A stretch of DNA of 33,724 nt, taken from positions 35,892 through 69,615 of the forward strand of contig PATD01000031.1 of the NCBI GenBank assembly GCA_002713585.1, in the 5' to 3' direction. Under the pieces are notes generated by a model. The model was not told the origin of the DNA. It was given only the letters and a program-made list of their open reading frames with translations, and made no database searches. Of this stretch, positions 7,436-17,200 are shown in pieces. The DNA comes from Methanobacteriota archaeon. Lineage in GTDB: Archaea; Thermoplasmatota; Poseidoniia; Poseidoniales; Thalassarchaeaceae. The position numbers and the translations under genes were made by a program. Within the stretch, counting starts at the first letter, position 1, and the number at the start of each line of letters is the position of its first letter.

Positions 7436-10182
7436 TTGGTTTGAACGTGACATCAAGAAGTTCGGGTGTGAACCTCAGCGCCTGGGTCTTAGTTGGCTTG
7501 TTATTCGCTCATTCTGCCATAGTGCCTGCGGCCGCAGAGGAGCGGTCTTCACCGACGATTACACATGCCATCGACCGTCATGATTGGCATTCAAACGAGG
7601 TAATCGAGGTTACAACCTTCATCTCGAATTCACCTTACAATGCGCTTTACACAATCCAATGGTCTCTTTTCGGTTCTGGAACTACTCCATTACTTCAGGG
7701 CAATCAGATATTCCAGACTTCAGGCTCTTCGGATTCAACCATTTTTGATATCTATGGTTTCTACATGGGTGATCGGTTATACAGTATCGAAATCGAAGTT
7801 TTGGATTCAGTTGGTTCACTCATTGAATCTACAGAAATCACCTTTTTTGTTATTGGACAGACCGTTACTCCTTCCTACTCAGATTTGCTTGTCTTCGGTG
7901 ATTCTCTTAGCGATATGGGCAATGCTCGTTCAGCCCTCAATGTCCCTGATGTCCCCCCATATTGGCAAGGTCGATTCTCAAATGGCCCCGTGTGGGTTGA
8001 GCATGTTAGTGACCGTATGGGACTTTCAACCTCAATAGGCACAGGTTCTTCGGCTGGTGACAATCGAGCCTTTGGCGGCTCACAAACTGGAGCTGGTAAC
8101 TCCTACATTGTACTCCCCAATGTTGGGACCCAGATTACGGCGTATTTTGCAAACGTACAGGCTACTGTTCCACCAGGCTCCATAGTATCCCTTTGGGCCG
8201 GAGGAAATGATTTCCTCTACGGGTCAGCTAATTCCAATGTAATCGTCACGAATATGGAAGCCCATATCCGTCAATTATCGACGGCAGGGGCGACCGAGTT
8301 CATCATTCCAAATCTCCCTCCTCTAGAATTGACTCCCGAGATTTTGAGCAGGACCCAAGCACAGCAGTCCACGATACGTTCCGAAGTTATCTCGTACAAT
8401 CAGAAGTTGTCAAACCTTGTAGGGAACCTCTCCGCAGAACTCAATCTTACAATTCACATGGTCGATGCGTGGTCAATATTCCATGAGATTGTTCAGAATG
8501 AGGAGCATTTTGGTTTCACAGATACACAATCCGCTGCGTGCCGAGGTGGTGTCAGCCTTCTACCTCTACCAATCTGTAATTCTGGTGATCCAATCTCTCC
8601 TAATGTGGATGAGTATCTATTCTTCGATAAGGCCCATCCTACCCGGGTGATGCATCAGACAATTGGTTATCTTGCGATTGAAGCAATTGGTGAGCTAGAT
8701 ATTGATGGCGATGGTATTTCTGATGCAAACGATCTCTGTAATTGGACTAGAAATGAAACCGTTGATTCTGTAGGTTGTTCATGGGAACAAAGAGATGGGG
8801 ACGAAGATGGTGTACCAAATGGTGACGATGTTTGCCCGAATACCGATGCTGGGGCTAACTCAATTGATGCTTCTGGATGCGCAGATAATCAGCGTGATTC
8901 CGATCAGGATGGCTTAGTCGACTCAATTGATCCATGTCCTGACGGTCCTTCTGGCCCGGATTATGATTTGGATGGTTGTGCTGACGTGGCTGATTCCGAT
9001 GATGACAATGACGGCCACGAAGACACTGACGACGAATGTCCTCGAGGAACAATCGGGCTTCATTCTGATGATTTGGATCAGGATGGTTGCAATGATTCAG
9101 AGGATGATGATGATGATGGCGATGGCCTTAGTGATGCGGACGAAGAAATTCTCGGTAGTGATGAAAGGGACTCAGACACAGACGATGATGGAATAATGGA
9201 CGGAACAGACGCCTTCCCATTGGATCCAGAGGAATGGAGTGACGCCGATGGAGACGGTTGTGGAGATAATCGAGATCAGTTTCCAAGTGACCCTACTGAA
9301 TGCAGGGATCGGGATGGCGATGGAGTAGGAGATATAGGCGACGCCTTCCCTGATGATTTGACTGAATGGGTAGATTCAGATGAAGACGGATTTGGAGACA
9401 ACAGCGATATCTGTCCGAATGAAGCAGGAGATGCCCTCCAACCTCTAGGTTGTCCGGATCTCGATGGAGACGGATACGGTGACTCTGTTGATATCTTCCC
9501 GACAGATTCCAACGAATGGAATGATACAGATTCAGATGGCGTTGGCGACCATTCAGATATTTTCCCAGAGGACCCGTTAGATTGGGAGGATACTGATGGT
9601 GATACCCATGGCGATAATAGCGATGCCTTCCCATCGGACCCGTCGGAATGGTTGGATTCTGATGGTGACGGATATGGGGATAATCAGGACGTATTCCCAG
9701 AGGATTCCAAGGATTGGGTGGATTCTGATGGCGATGGTTGTGGGGACAATACCGATCTTTGGCCAAATAATCCGCAGGAATGTGGTGATCGAGACGGAGA
9801 CGGTTTTGGAGATCGCATGGATGCTTTCCCGGATAATCCGTCAGAATGGTTTGATCAGGATGGCGACGGAATCGGAGATAACTTCGACGTTGATCCCTTC
9901 GATCCAGAACTTCGAACTCCAGAAGATCTCGCCCGCCAAGAGAATGAACGTACAGTAACTTATGCAATCATAACGATTGGATTACTTGCTCTAATTTTTG
10001 CCGCAGTTGCAGTTGTTTTCTACATTCGAATGGAAGAAGCTCGGACTAGAGACCCGTCGTCGCTCTATGATTCGGTAACGGAATTTTCAGTACCTGCTAC
10101 AGCGCCCCCTACCGATATGTTCAGTGGAGGAACTGCATCTTCAGTCCAGTCGGACGAAGATGTTGAATCACGGCTTCTATGA
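7432..10182 (+). CDS. Membrane-anchored surface GDSL/SGNH esterase with calcium-binding (thrombospondin type 3-like) repeats
   Basis: Domain order: N-terminal signal-like hydrophobic segment (about 16-34, ending AAAEE); a beta-sandwich-like region (about 40-140); and an SGNH hydrolase domain (about 150-420). The hydrolase has Ser158 in FGDSLSD (block I), Asn259 in AGGND (block III), and Asp399 and His402 in DKAHP (block V). Then come DxDxDGxxD repeats (about 422-825), which settle into a 22-residue period after about 592, a membrane helix (about 839-863) and a cytoplasmic tail of about 50 residues. The enzyme probably hydrolyses lipid or acyl esters at the cell surface, with the repeats forming a Ca2+-stabilised stalk. 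The catalytic residues appear intact. The start is GTG at 7432, overlapping the upstream gene. SGNH domains of this layout resemble secreted thermolabile haemolysin/phospholipase-like enzymes, but the substrate is unknown. Confidence 0.92.
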   Translation: MIGLNVTSRSSGVNLSAWVLVGLLFAHSAIVPAAAEERSSPTITHAIDRHDWHSNEVIEVTTFISNSPYNALYTIQWSLFGSGTTPLLQGNQIFQTSGSSDSTIFDIYGFYMGDRLYSIEIEVLDSVGSLIESTEITFFVIGQTVTPSYSDLLVFGDSLSDMGNARSALNVPDVPPYWQGRFSNGPVWVEHVSDRMGLSTSIGTGSSAGDNRAFGGSQTGAGNSYIVLPNVGTQITAYFANVQATVPPGSIVSLWAGGNDFLYGSANSNVIVTNMEAHIRQLSTAGATEFIIPNLPPLELTPEILSRTQAQQSTIRSEVISYNQKLSNLVGNLSAELNLTIHMVDAWSIFHEIVQNEEHFGFTDTQSAACRGGVSLLPLPICNSGDPISPNVDEYLFFDKAHPTRVMHQTIGYLAIEAIGELDIDGDGISDANDLCNWTRNETVDSVGCSWEQRDGDEDGVPNGDDVCPNTDAGANSIDASGCADNQRDSDQDGLVDSIDPCPDGPSGPDYDLDGCADVADSDDDNDGHEDTDDECPRGTIGLHSDDLDQDGCNDSEDDDDDGDGLSDADEEILGSDERDSDTDDDGIMDGTDAFPLDPEEWSDADGDGCGDNRDQFPSDPTECRDRDGDGVGDIGDAFPDDLTEWVDSDEDGFGDNSDICPNEAGDALQPLGCPDLDGDGYGDSVDIFPTDSNEWNDTDSDGVGDHSDIFPEDPLDWEDTDGDTHGDNSDAFPSDPSEWLDSDGDGYGDNQDVFPEDSKDWVDSDGDGCGDNTDLWPNNPQECGDRDGDGFGDRMDAFPDNPSEWFDQDGDGIGDNFDVDPFDPELRTPEDLARQENERTVTYAIITIGLLALIFAAVAVVFYIRMEEARTRDPSSLYDSVTEFSVPATAPPTDMFSGGTASSVQSDEDVESRLL
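9208..9903 (+). repeat. Tandem 66-bp coding repeats (22-residue calcium-binding units)
   Basis: Successive units follow the pattern D-A-F-P-x-D-P-x-E-W-x-D-S-D-G-D-G-Y-G-D-N-x, for example the units at 9628-9693 and 9694-9759. Spacing is mostly exactly 22 codons, with one longer unit containing a CPN...GCPD insertion near 9412-9460. The coding DNA is diverged between units, so selection seems to act on the protein rather than reflecting recent DNA duplication. Confidence 0.85.
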
Positions 10183-11841
10183 TTATGGCACAAGTTCTAT
10201 CTGAAGCAAATCACTGATTTTCTCAGCAATTTCTTCTAAGCCATCTAATTCGGATTTTGCACGAATGGAAAGGCTTGTTTTTGCTTCTGTGCCAGAGTTA
10301 CGAATTCCAAATGATGTCTCGATACCATCGATATCTCCTCGGAGAAGAAAGAGTCCGGGTTCTCCTTCGACACCTCTGCGCTCGAGGTTCACAGTTCGGC
10401 CCTTCAAGGCGGTCTGGATTATTTCTTCAATTCTATCTGTAATCGGACCAACCCCAGTCCATCGAGATCGATCCGTTCCACGGATGGATACACGGCGTTT
10501 CCATCCTGATGTGAATGCTGGAACAACATCCGTGGTATTGAGAGCAGCACGTGCCATCAACTGTGAGATTAGCGTGGCAGCCCCATCACCCACTAGGCTC
10601 CATTCATCATCATTGACTGGATGAGGCGAGGCGAGAACTAGGTGCCCAGAATCTTCTGCTCCAATGATTTTTGGCCAAGATTCCCCGCTCAAATCCTCTG
10701 AGCCCAATGCTTCGGTCAACCAACGATCGCCGACAGCGCATTCGTGAATAATCACCTTACTTCGGAGACGATTGATTGATGCAGTCAATGCAAGGTCGGT
10801 TTCAATTGAGAATGCAGCAGTCATTTGTTCGGTTCCACTTGCAGACCATGCCCGCATCAAATCATCAGCCATTTGGTCTCCATCGACTACCTTCGCACCA
10901 CCGTTTATGGCTTCGATTAGGAGGCAACGATCTCCATCTCCGTCTAATGCGGCTCCGATGAGGCTTCCAGAAACTGGGGGTTTGGTTCCATGCAATTCAC
11001 CTAGTTCTCTGAGCAATCTATGTTGATTGGTTTGCATTTCATCCCATGTCCAAGAATCAGTAGGATATAGATCACCAGCCCCACAGTTCTCGTTGAGGGG
11101 GGAATTCACATCGGAGACCTCCCGAAATGGTATACCACGTCGAGCGAGCCCTGTGGCGAACCATTCTGCTGCTGCCCCCCCCGAAGAATCGAGGAGGAGT
11201 TCGGAAGTGCCAAGCGTTTCTGACCAATTGATTGATGTGTAATCAAGGGAAAAATCATCAGCAATTCCATCAAATCGTTTTGCAAGTGTGTTTCGATGCC
11301 CTCGTTCTGCATTGACCATCTTATCTGGAAGGCATAACTCCGGATCTGGTTCTCTGTTTTCTTCAAGATGAGCGATCCTCCACACTGTATCAGCAACACG
11401 CCGCTCAAAGGTAGGCATGGATTTCCGCCCTGTTGCATCGAAGAACTTCACTCCGGAATCGGAGGACGGATTGTGACTTGCTGTTACCATGAGTCCGGCA
11501 TCAGCTCGAGTGCCGATAACTGAATTGTGTAGACCAGGAGTTGCAACAAGCCCACCATGGATGACCTCTGCCCCAACTTGGTGGAGGCCATCAGTCAATC
11601 CTGAGACCAGCATTGCATTGCCTGGGCGCCTATCCCAACCAATCACAATTTTTGGTTGACGGCCGAGGTCTTCGTTGAGTACCTCTGCGAAAGCCATCCC
11701 GAGAAGCATGAATGCCCGACCATTTACTTCACGATACTCGACAATTGCCTTCAGAGCTTCAACATCGTTTGTAGGGGCGGCTTCGACGGCCCCCCGGATT
11801 CCATCCGTTCCATGCAACAGAGGGTGTTCCATGCCATTCAT
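10183..11841 (-). CDS. glmM: Alpha-D-phosphohexomutase, probably phosphoglucosamine mutase (GlmM-type)
   Basis: This enzyme interconverts hexose 6- and 1-phosphates. It has the full set of superfamily motifs: substrate-loop HGTDGIRG at residues 10-17, the phosphoserine loop TASHNP (Ser122), the Mg2+ loop DGDGDR (300-305), and the phosphate-binding RNSGTE near the C-terminus. The ATG at 11841 is chosen because it overlaps the stop of the upstream gene (ATGA) and puts HGTDGIRG at the usual distance. The longer open frame to 11946 would run deep into that neighbour. The 552-residue length is somewhat long for archaeal GlmM/ManB (about 450), with extra sequence around residues 160-200. GlmM activity is inferred from the coupled GlmU-like acetyltransferase. 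Phosphomannomutase or phosphoglucomutase cannot be excluded. The stop directly abuts the convergent GDSL gene. Confidence 0.88.
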   Translation of the reverse strand: MNGMEHPLLHGTDGIRGAVEAAPTNDVEALKAIVEYREVNGRAFMLLGMAFAEVLNEDLGRQPKIVIGWDRRPGNAMLVSGLTDGLHQVGAEVIHGGLVATPGLHNSVIGTRADAGLMVTASHNPSSDSGVKFFDATGRKSMPTFERRVADTVWRIAHLEENREPDPELCLPDKMVNAERGHRNTLAKRFDGIADDFSLDYTSINWSETLGTSELLLDSSGGAAAEWFATGLARRGIPFREVSDVNSPLNENCGAGDLYPTDSWTWDEMQTNQHRLLRELGELHGTKPPVSGSLIGAALDGDGDRCLLIEAINGGAKVVDGDQMADDLMRAWSASGTEQMTAAFSIETDLALTASINRLRSKVIIHECAVGDRWLTEALGSEDLSGESWPKIIGAEDSGHLVLASPHPVNDDEWSLVGDGAATLISQLMARAALNTTDVVPAFTSGWKRRVSIRGTDRSRWTGVGPITDRIEEIIQTALKGRTVNLERRGVEGEPGLFLLRGDIDGIETSFGIRNSGTEAKTSLSIRAKSELDGLEEIAEKISDLLQIELVP

Positions 11842-12530
11842 TCCTTGACCGTCTGACCGGGTTTGATCAGACCGCTCACGGTTACGTTCGGCCATGCACC
11901 GGATTCCATACCCATGATGGTACCGGGGTTCGTTACGACATTGCATCCGAGTTGCACCCCTTCACCAAGGATTGCTCCGAACTTTCTCAACCCTGAATCT
12001 TCGAGTAATTCTCCTGTATCAGCATCACGAATGAGGATGTTACGCCCATCGTTCCGGAGATTGGATAGTTTGCAACCTGCACCGAGATTGACTCCACTTC
12101 CAAGAATGGAGTCCCCAACATAGTTGAAGTGTGGAGCTTTTGCATCTGGAAGCAGCACAGAGTGCTTTGTTTCGGTGCAGTGGCCGACGACAGCACGACT
12201 ACAAATCCACGATCCCTTCCGGACATAGGCACCTTGCCGAATCTCGGCATTTTCGCCGATGTACGCTGGCCCCTCAATTAGTACACCGGGGCCAATCTTG
12301 GCATTAGAATGGACATGGATGATACCGTTTGAATCATCGAAAACGGTTCCAGGTTGAGGTTCAGGCATAGCCGAACCGAGAGAAGCCAGCATTTTCTCAA
12401 GTTGGGCCATGAGCCCCTCGGTAGAATTAGGGTCAAGAACTCCCCAAATATCTCCACTCATCGCGGGCCAGTCGCCGTTACCGCTTAGCGACGGGAACAA
12501 ATCCTGAACGGTGGTTCCGACCGGTGGCAT
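11838..12530 (-). CDS. Left-handed beta-helix acetyltransferase resembling the GlmU C-terminal domain
   Basis: Probably acetylates glucosamine-1-phosphate to GlcNAc-1-phosphate for UDP-GlcNAc synthesis. After about 70 poorly conserved residues come hexapeptide repeats (VHSNAKIGPGVLIEGPAYIGENAEI), then the GlmU active-site region KAPHFNYVGDSILG. His134 there corresponds to the catalytic His of GlmU, and LGAGCKLSNLRNDG follows. The nucleotidyltransferase domain of bacterial GlmU is absent and the protein is complete at 230 residues, so the uridylyl step must come from another gene. It overlaps the mutase by 4 nt and follows PEP carboxykinase by 23 nt. A UDP-sugar acyltransferase with another acceptor is an alternative. 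Confidence 0.85.
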   Translation of the reverse strand: MPPVGTTVQDLFPSLSGNGDWPAMSGDIWGVLDPNSTEGLMAQLEKMLASLGSAMPEPQPGTVFDDSNGIIHVHSNAKIGPGVLIEGPAYIGENAEIRQGAYVRKGSWICSRAVVGHCTETKHSVLLPDAKAPHFNYVGDSILGSGVNLGAGCKLSNLRNDGRNILIRDADTGELLEDSGLRKFGAILGEGVQLGCNVVTNPGTIMGMESGAWPNVTVSGLIKPGQTVKE

Positions 12531-12553
12531 GTGGGGTCATCCCCGCTGTCCAT

Positions 12554-14191
12554 TCATGAGTCGTCCGGCTGTTCGACCATTGATTGTGGTCCTGCGGCCA
12601 TCACACTCGTTGTGGCATCCTCTTCGTAACGTTCGAAATTGTCCTTGAATAGTTGAACCAAATTCTCCGCAGCCTCATCATATTCTTCTGGTTTTTTCCA
12701 TGTGCTTCGCACATCGAGAATCTCTGAAGGAACACCTTCACACTTGACAGGGACTTCAAATCCGAATCGTGGGTCAACCCTCATCTCAACATCGTTGAGG
12801 GATCCATCTAGTGCTGCATTCAGCAGCGCTCGTGTCCATCGGATACGGATCCGGTCACTCTTACCGTAGCCTTCTGCAATCCATCCGGTGTTTAACATCC
12901 AGCAGGTGGCTTCATGTTCGTCGATTTTCTCAGTTAAGATATCACCATAGACACTTGGATGCATGGGCATGAAAGGTGCTCCAAAGCATGCACTAAACGT
13001 CGCTTTCGGCTCTTTGACACCCATCTCGGTGCCCGCTACTTTTGCGGTATATCCGGAGATGAAGTGGTAAGCGGCCTGAGTCGGATTTAGACGTGAGATT
13101 GGCGGTAGTACACCGAAGGCATCGCAAGTCAGGAAAACTACGTTATGGGCATGACCCGCCATGCTTTTTGGAATGCGATTTTCAATGAAGTCAATGGGGT
13201 AAGATCCTCTTGTGTTTTCTGTCAGGCTACCATCATCAAAATCCGGGATACCTTCTGCATCGAGAATTACGTTTTCAAGGATTGATCCCGGCATCCGCGT
13301 AGTTGCAAAAATTGCAGGCTCATCATCTTCACTTAACCGAATCATCTTCGCATAGCAGCCTCCTTCGAAGTTGAATACGCCTTCGTCTGACCAACCGTGT
13401 TCATCATCCCCGATTAGAGGCCGAAGTGGGTCGGCTGAGAGCGTTGTTTTTCCTGTTCCAGAAAGGCCGAAGAATACTGCAGTATCACCGGTCTCTCCGA
13501 CATTGGCAGAACAGTGCATGGGCAGGTGTCCTTTACTCGGAAGAATGTGATTCATGATTGAGAAGATGGATTTCTTGATTTCACCGGCATAGCGCGTTCC
13601 ACCAATTAAGACAATTCCCTCGGCGAAGGAAATGATGACGAAGACCTGTGAATTCAATCCAGGAGTATTCTTCGGTGCCTCAAAATCTGGTGCGTGTAGG
13701 ATGGTAAATTCAGAAGCACGCGTTTGAATTTCTTCAGGTGCCAGCCGGAGAAACATGTTTCGTGCAAAGGATGCATGCCATGCACTGTTGGTAACAAGGC
13801 GGAGTGGTAGTCGTAGATTTGGGTCAGCTCCACAGGCAAGGTCCTGTACATGTAATTGGCTGGAAGAAGAGAGATGCGCGATAACCTTCGCTTTTAGATC
13901 AAGATAGGAATCTCGTTCAATTGGTCGGTTGACATCACCCCACCACACTGCATCTGTGAAAGGCGTCTCGTCGACGATGAATCGGTCGTTAGGTGATCGC
14001 CCAGTCCTTTCACCGGTTTCAGCGAGAAATACACCGTGTGCAGTCAAACGTCCTTCATCTCGTTGTAGAGCGTGCTGAATCAGGTCGGTAGATTCGAGAT
14101 TCCAGTGTACATCGCCTTCAGGTTCAATGCCGATAGCCTGTAGCCGTGGCTCAGTCACGACCCCTGCTGTGCCCATTAGGGGCAGAACCAT
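12554..14191 (-). CDS. pckA: Phosphoenolpyruvate carboxykinase (ATP)
   Basis: Converts oxaloacetate and ATP to PEP, CO2 and ADP, the entry step to gluconeogenesis. The ATP-type enzyme is identified by TGERTGRSPNDRFIV near the N-terminus, the kinase P-loop GLSGTGKTTLSADP (encoded around 13435-13475), and the LIGDDEHGWSDEGVFNFEGGCYAK block with its metal-binding acidic residues. The length of about 545 residues fits the family (about 530-540). The open frame reaches a TTG at 14221, and ATGs occur at 14191 and 14176. I chose 14191 because the family alignment starts shortly after it. It heads a minus-strand run with the acetyltransferase and mutase, linking gluconeogenic carbon to amino-sugar synthesis (inferred). 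GTP-type PEPCK, common in other archaea, is excluded by the motifs. Confidence 0.95.
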   Translation of the reverse strand: MVLPLMGTAGVVTEPRLQAIGIEPEGDVHWNLESTDLIQHALQRDEGRLTAHGVFLAETGERTGRSPNDRFIVDETPFTDAVWWGDVNRPIERDSYLDLKAKVIAHLSSSSQLHVQDLACGADPNLRLPLRLVTNSAWHASFARNMFLRLAPEEIQTRASEFTILHAPDFEAPKNTPGLNSQVFVIISFAEGIVLIGGTRYAGEIKKSIFSIMNHILPSKGHLPMHCSANVGETGDTAVFFGLSGTGKTTLSADPLRPLIGDDEHGWSDEGVFNFEGGCYAKMIRLSEDDEPAIFATTRMPGSILENVILDAEGIPDFDDGSLTENTRGSYPIDFIENRIPKSMAGHAHNVVFLTCDAFGVLPPISRLNPTQAAYHFISGYTAKVAGTEMGVKEPKATFSACFGAPFMPMHPSVYGDILTEKIDEHEATCWMLNTGWIAEGYGKSDRIRIRWTRALLNAALDGSLNDVEMRVDPRFGFEVPVKCEGVPSEILDVRSTWKKPEEYDEAAENLVQLFKDNFERYEEDATTSVMAAGPQSMVEQPDDS

Positions 14192-14291
14192 GGCCCAACC
14201 GGTCCACCGTCCATCCTTCAATGATTGGGCGGAATGGCGGGGGAGTTCGGTCCTTTCCTTCTCCTACCGATGATACCTTCAATTCAGTCGA

Positions 14292-17200
14292 ATGGTAGGA
14301 TGGGGCATGGAAACACCTCCTGATGAGGAGGACCGCTTTCTGCAGGAGCGGCAATTCGGCATCGGTACGGGCATTGATGTCTCTGATCTTTTGGAAGAGG
14401 TCGCAGACTCCTTCAAAGAAGCGCCTAAGCCGAAACCGCTCGATGAGGAGCCAGAGGAAGACGCTGCAATTGGAGAAATACTCGACCCCTTTGCAGAGGA
14501 TGACGGAGTTGGCCCAGGTCGTGTCATGCAGGACGGCAGTGTCCCTATTGCTCCGGAACGGGATTTGATTGAGGATATCGCCGTCCAAGGTGAGATTCGT
14601 CTCAATTGGGCATTAATGGGTGCGATGATTACAGTTTACTCCGCAATTTCAATTCTAATAGGCACCGTCGTCGAAAATCCCCTCTTTGCTCTTCTTGGTT
14701 TGTTAGCTCTTGCTGGATTTGGATTTACTCTTGGAGAGCGTTGGGTTCCACGTCCAGCGATGCGACAACTCGGGATTGTCTGGCTCATTATTGCGATGAA
14801 GATCCTCTATGGTTTAGCGATTGAACTCGGGTCTTGGGAATTGTTTGGGATTTTCCCTCTCAGCGAGAATTACGTGGGTGTTCTTCTTCTGGCATTGGTA
14901 GGAGTCAATGTTGGCGTTGCTTATCGTTATGATGAGGATGCAATAGCTGCACAAGCAGTCCTAGTTCTACTTGCGATTTCTTCCACCGTGGGCTCATTCT
15001 TGGGAGAAATTGGCGTAGCTGGCATGATTTTTGGTGCTTCAGTTCTGTTTCAACTTCTTGCATTACATCGGAGAAGTGGAAATCTCGCTTCGCTCGGAAT
15101 CGCCTCCTCAAATCTATGGATTGGTATGCATGCATTGACAAATGGTTTCGAAATTGGTTCGCTAACAGTCGTCCCTATTGAGACACCAATGGTCCTCTTT
15201 CTCCTATTGATCTTCACAAACGCCATCAATGCAGCCATGGCTTCCCGATTTTCGGCCTCAGAAAATTGGTTCTCAACAGGGCTAAACGTCGTCGGTCTAG
15301 GCCGCCCTGGTCTTTGGTCAGTTTCCGTTGGTTTAGGTCTAATAGGGGCGTTGATGGCCATCGGTGCAAATCGTGAAGATTCATCGTTTGCTCTTGCAAT
15401 GGTCACAGGTTTGTTGACAGTGTTCAGTGGATCTTACCTTACGGTTCGTGGGGTTCCGCCTTCTAGGATTATTACCCTTAATGGAGGAGGATTATGCGTA
15501 CTCACCTTCCTCCTCATCATTCTCGATGCGGGCTTGATGGAACTCCCATCATTCATCGATGCGTATGGAACGTTCACTGTGGGTGCGGTGATTATCGCTG
15601 CATGGCTGATTTTGTCGAATCAAGATAATGTCACAGATAGAGTACTTTGGACGGGCGCAGTCAGTATCGTTGTTCTTTTGACAGTCCTAATCCCATCTCA
15701 ACCATCTACAGAAGGAGGGGACGGAGGGCTTCTCCTTCTCAGTTCAGTAATTTTGATGATGGTGGCAACGACTTATCTCGCAGTAAAGAGGACCTCTCCA
15801 AGCCTCTCTGGAGTTACAGCCCTACTTCCATGGACTTGGGTGTTGTTCATGGGGGCCCTCACTTCAATCGTGCAGACCTTCTCGGTTACGAATGATTTTT
15901 CGGGACTTCCCACGGTTCAATTTGACGGAACTCCTCTTACTTTCTTCCTAGGTATAAGTGCCATATTGCAACTTATTGTGAATCTGAATTACCCTGATGG
16001 TGGAGTGAATCTTGCTGAGCGCTTCCTTGGGACACAAGAGGTCTCAGCTCGTCTCCGCGATTCAGGTTTGATGAAGGTCTGGAATCTTGGTTTCATCCTT
16101 GGTTTAATCGCATTGTTATCAGTTACAGTTGAGGATGGTATGACTGGAAGCCATCTACTCGTTTTATTTTCTATATTTCTTGGAATTCACATCGGAGCAG
16201 ATGCTTTCGATCGTCATCAGGAAAACCCTCGTCTTCTGTTGGTGCTGAGTGCTCTCACGATTTATGTTCTGATTTGGCGTCATGAGATGGCCGCTTACTG
16301 GATGGTCCTCCTCTTAATCGGTACCAATGCTCTGACCTGGACTCATCGGGATCGAAGTGAGGAGAGTAATCTACACATCTTGAATCTCTCAACAATAGGA
16401 TTCGGCATCCTTGTTTGGGGAACCAGCATGGACAGAGTTGCAGCATATCCGATGACGGCTCCTTTCCTACTCGATGATGCTGGTACTGCTTGGATCATGC
16501 TCATTTGTACTACGATACCTATCCTCGCGTTCCTTCCTAGGATATCCCATCTGAATGAAATCATTCGCTCATCTTTTGCTGCGCTTTTCCTAATGTCAAG
16601 CATCACGGTTTCCTTCCTTCTCACTGGGCACTCAGCCTTGCATTTGTATGCGGCTCTTTTCCTGTTTGCCATATCCAGCCTAATGATCTCAGTGAACGGG
16701 GAACTGCGTTCAGAGATTAGACAGGTATCTACGCGCGATAAACAACTTTCTTCGTTAATTCAGGCGCAGGAAGTAATCCAGAAACTCTCTTCGGAGGGCG
16801 AGATTAGCGAGTCCACTTCTCAGAACCTCCTGATGTTCAGCAGTGAGGCATCTGCTGAGGCCGCCTTAGAACTCTCAGCGGAGGATCGTGCTAAGACTGC
16901 AGTTGCAAAGAGCGGTTCAGGCATGCGTATCATCGATCCAAGGATGGTTGAACTTCTTCAGAAACAGAAGAAGCGAGCAAAGGTATCGGATGCCTCTGGG
17001 ATTCGAGATCTGATGGTTGGCGACATTCATCATCGCCCAGTTGTGGTGACCTCATTCCTTGGAGTAATGCTCGTCGCTGGCCTTGCTATCGCCTTCCTAT
17101 TCCCGTCGGTCCTCCTGTTAGCATTAATTGGAATTGGATTGCAGAGCATTCTACTGACAATGGTATCTAGATGGAGGGCCAGTGAAAGTGATTTGACCTT

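Noticed and set aside
8698-9903. CRISPR-like or satellite DNA repeat
   Set aside because: Periodic at the protein level, but the DNA units are diverged and in frame within one gene. There are no direct repeats with unique spacers anywhere in the window.
9293-9967. Minus-strand 224-codon frame opposite the calcium-binding repeats
   Set aside because: It is rich in His, Arg and Tyr in a periodic pattern that mirrors the DxDGDG repeat codons on the other strand, so it is a shadow of the real gene. The same holds for frames opposite the array at 31915-33724.
11842-11946. Upstream extension of the phosphohexomutase to 11946
   Set aside because: It would overlap the acetyltransferase by more than 100 nt and adds residues unlike the family. 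The ATGA overlap at 11838-11841 gives a clear start.
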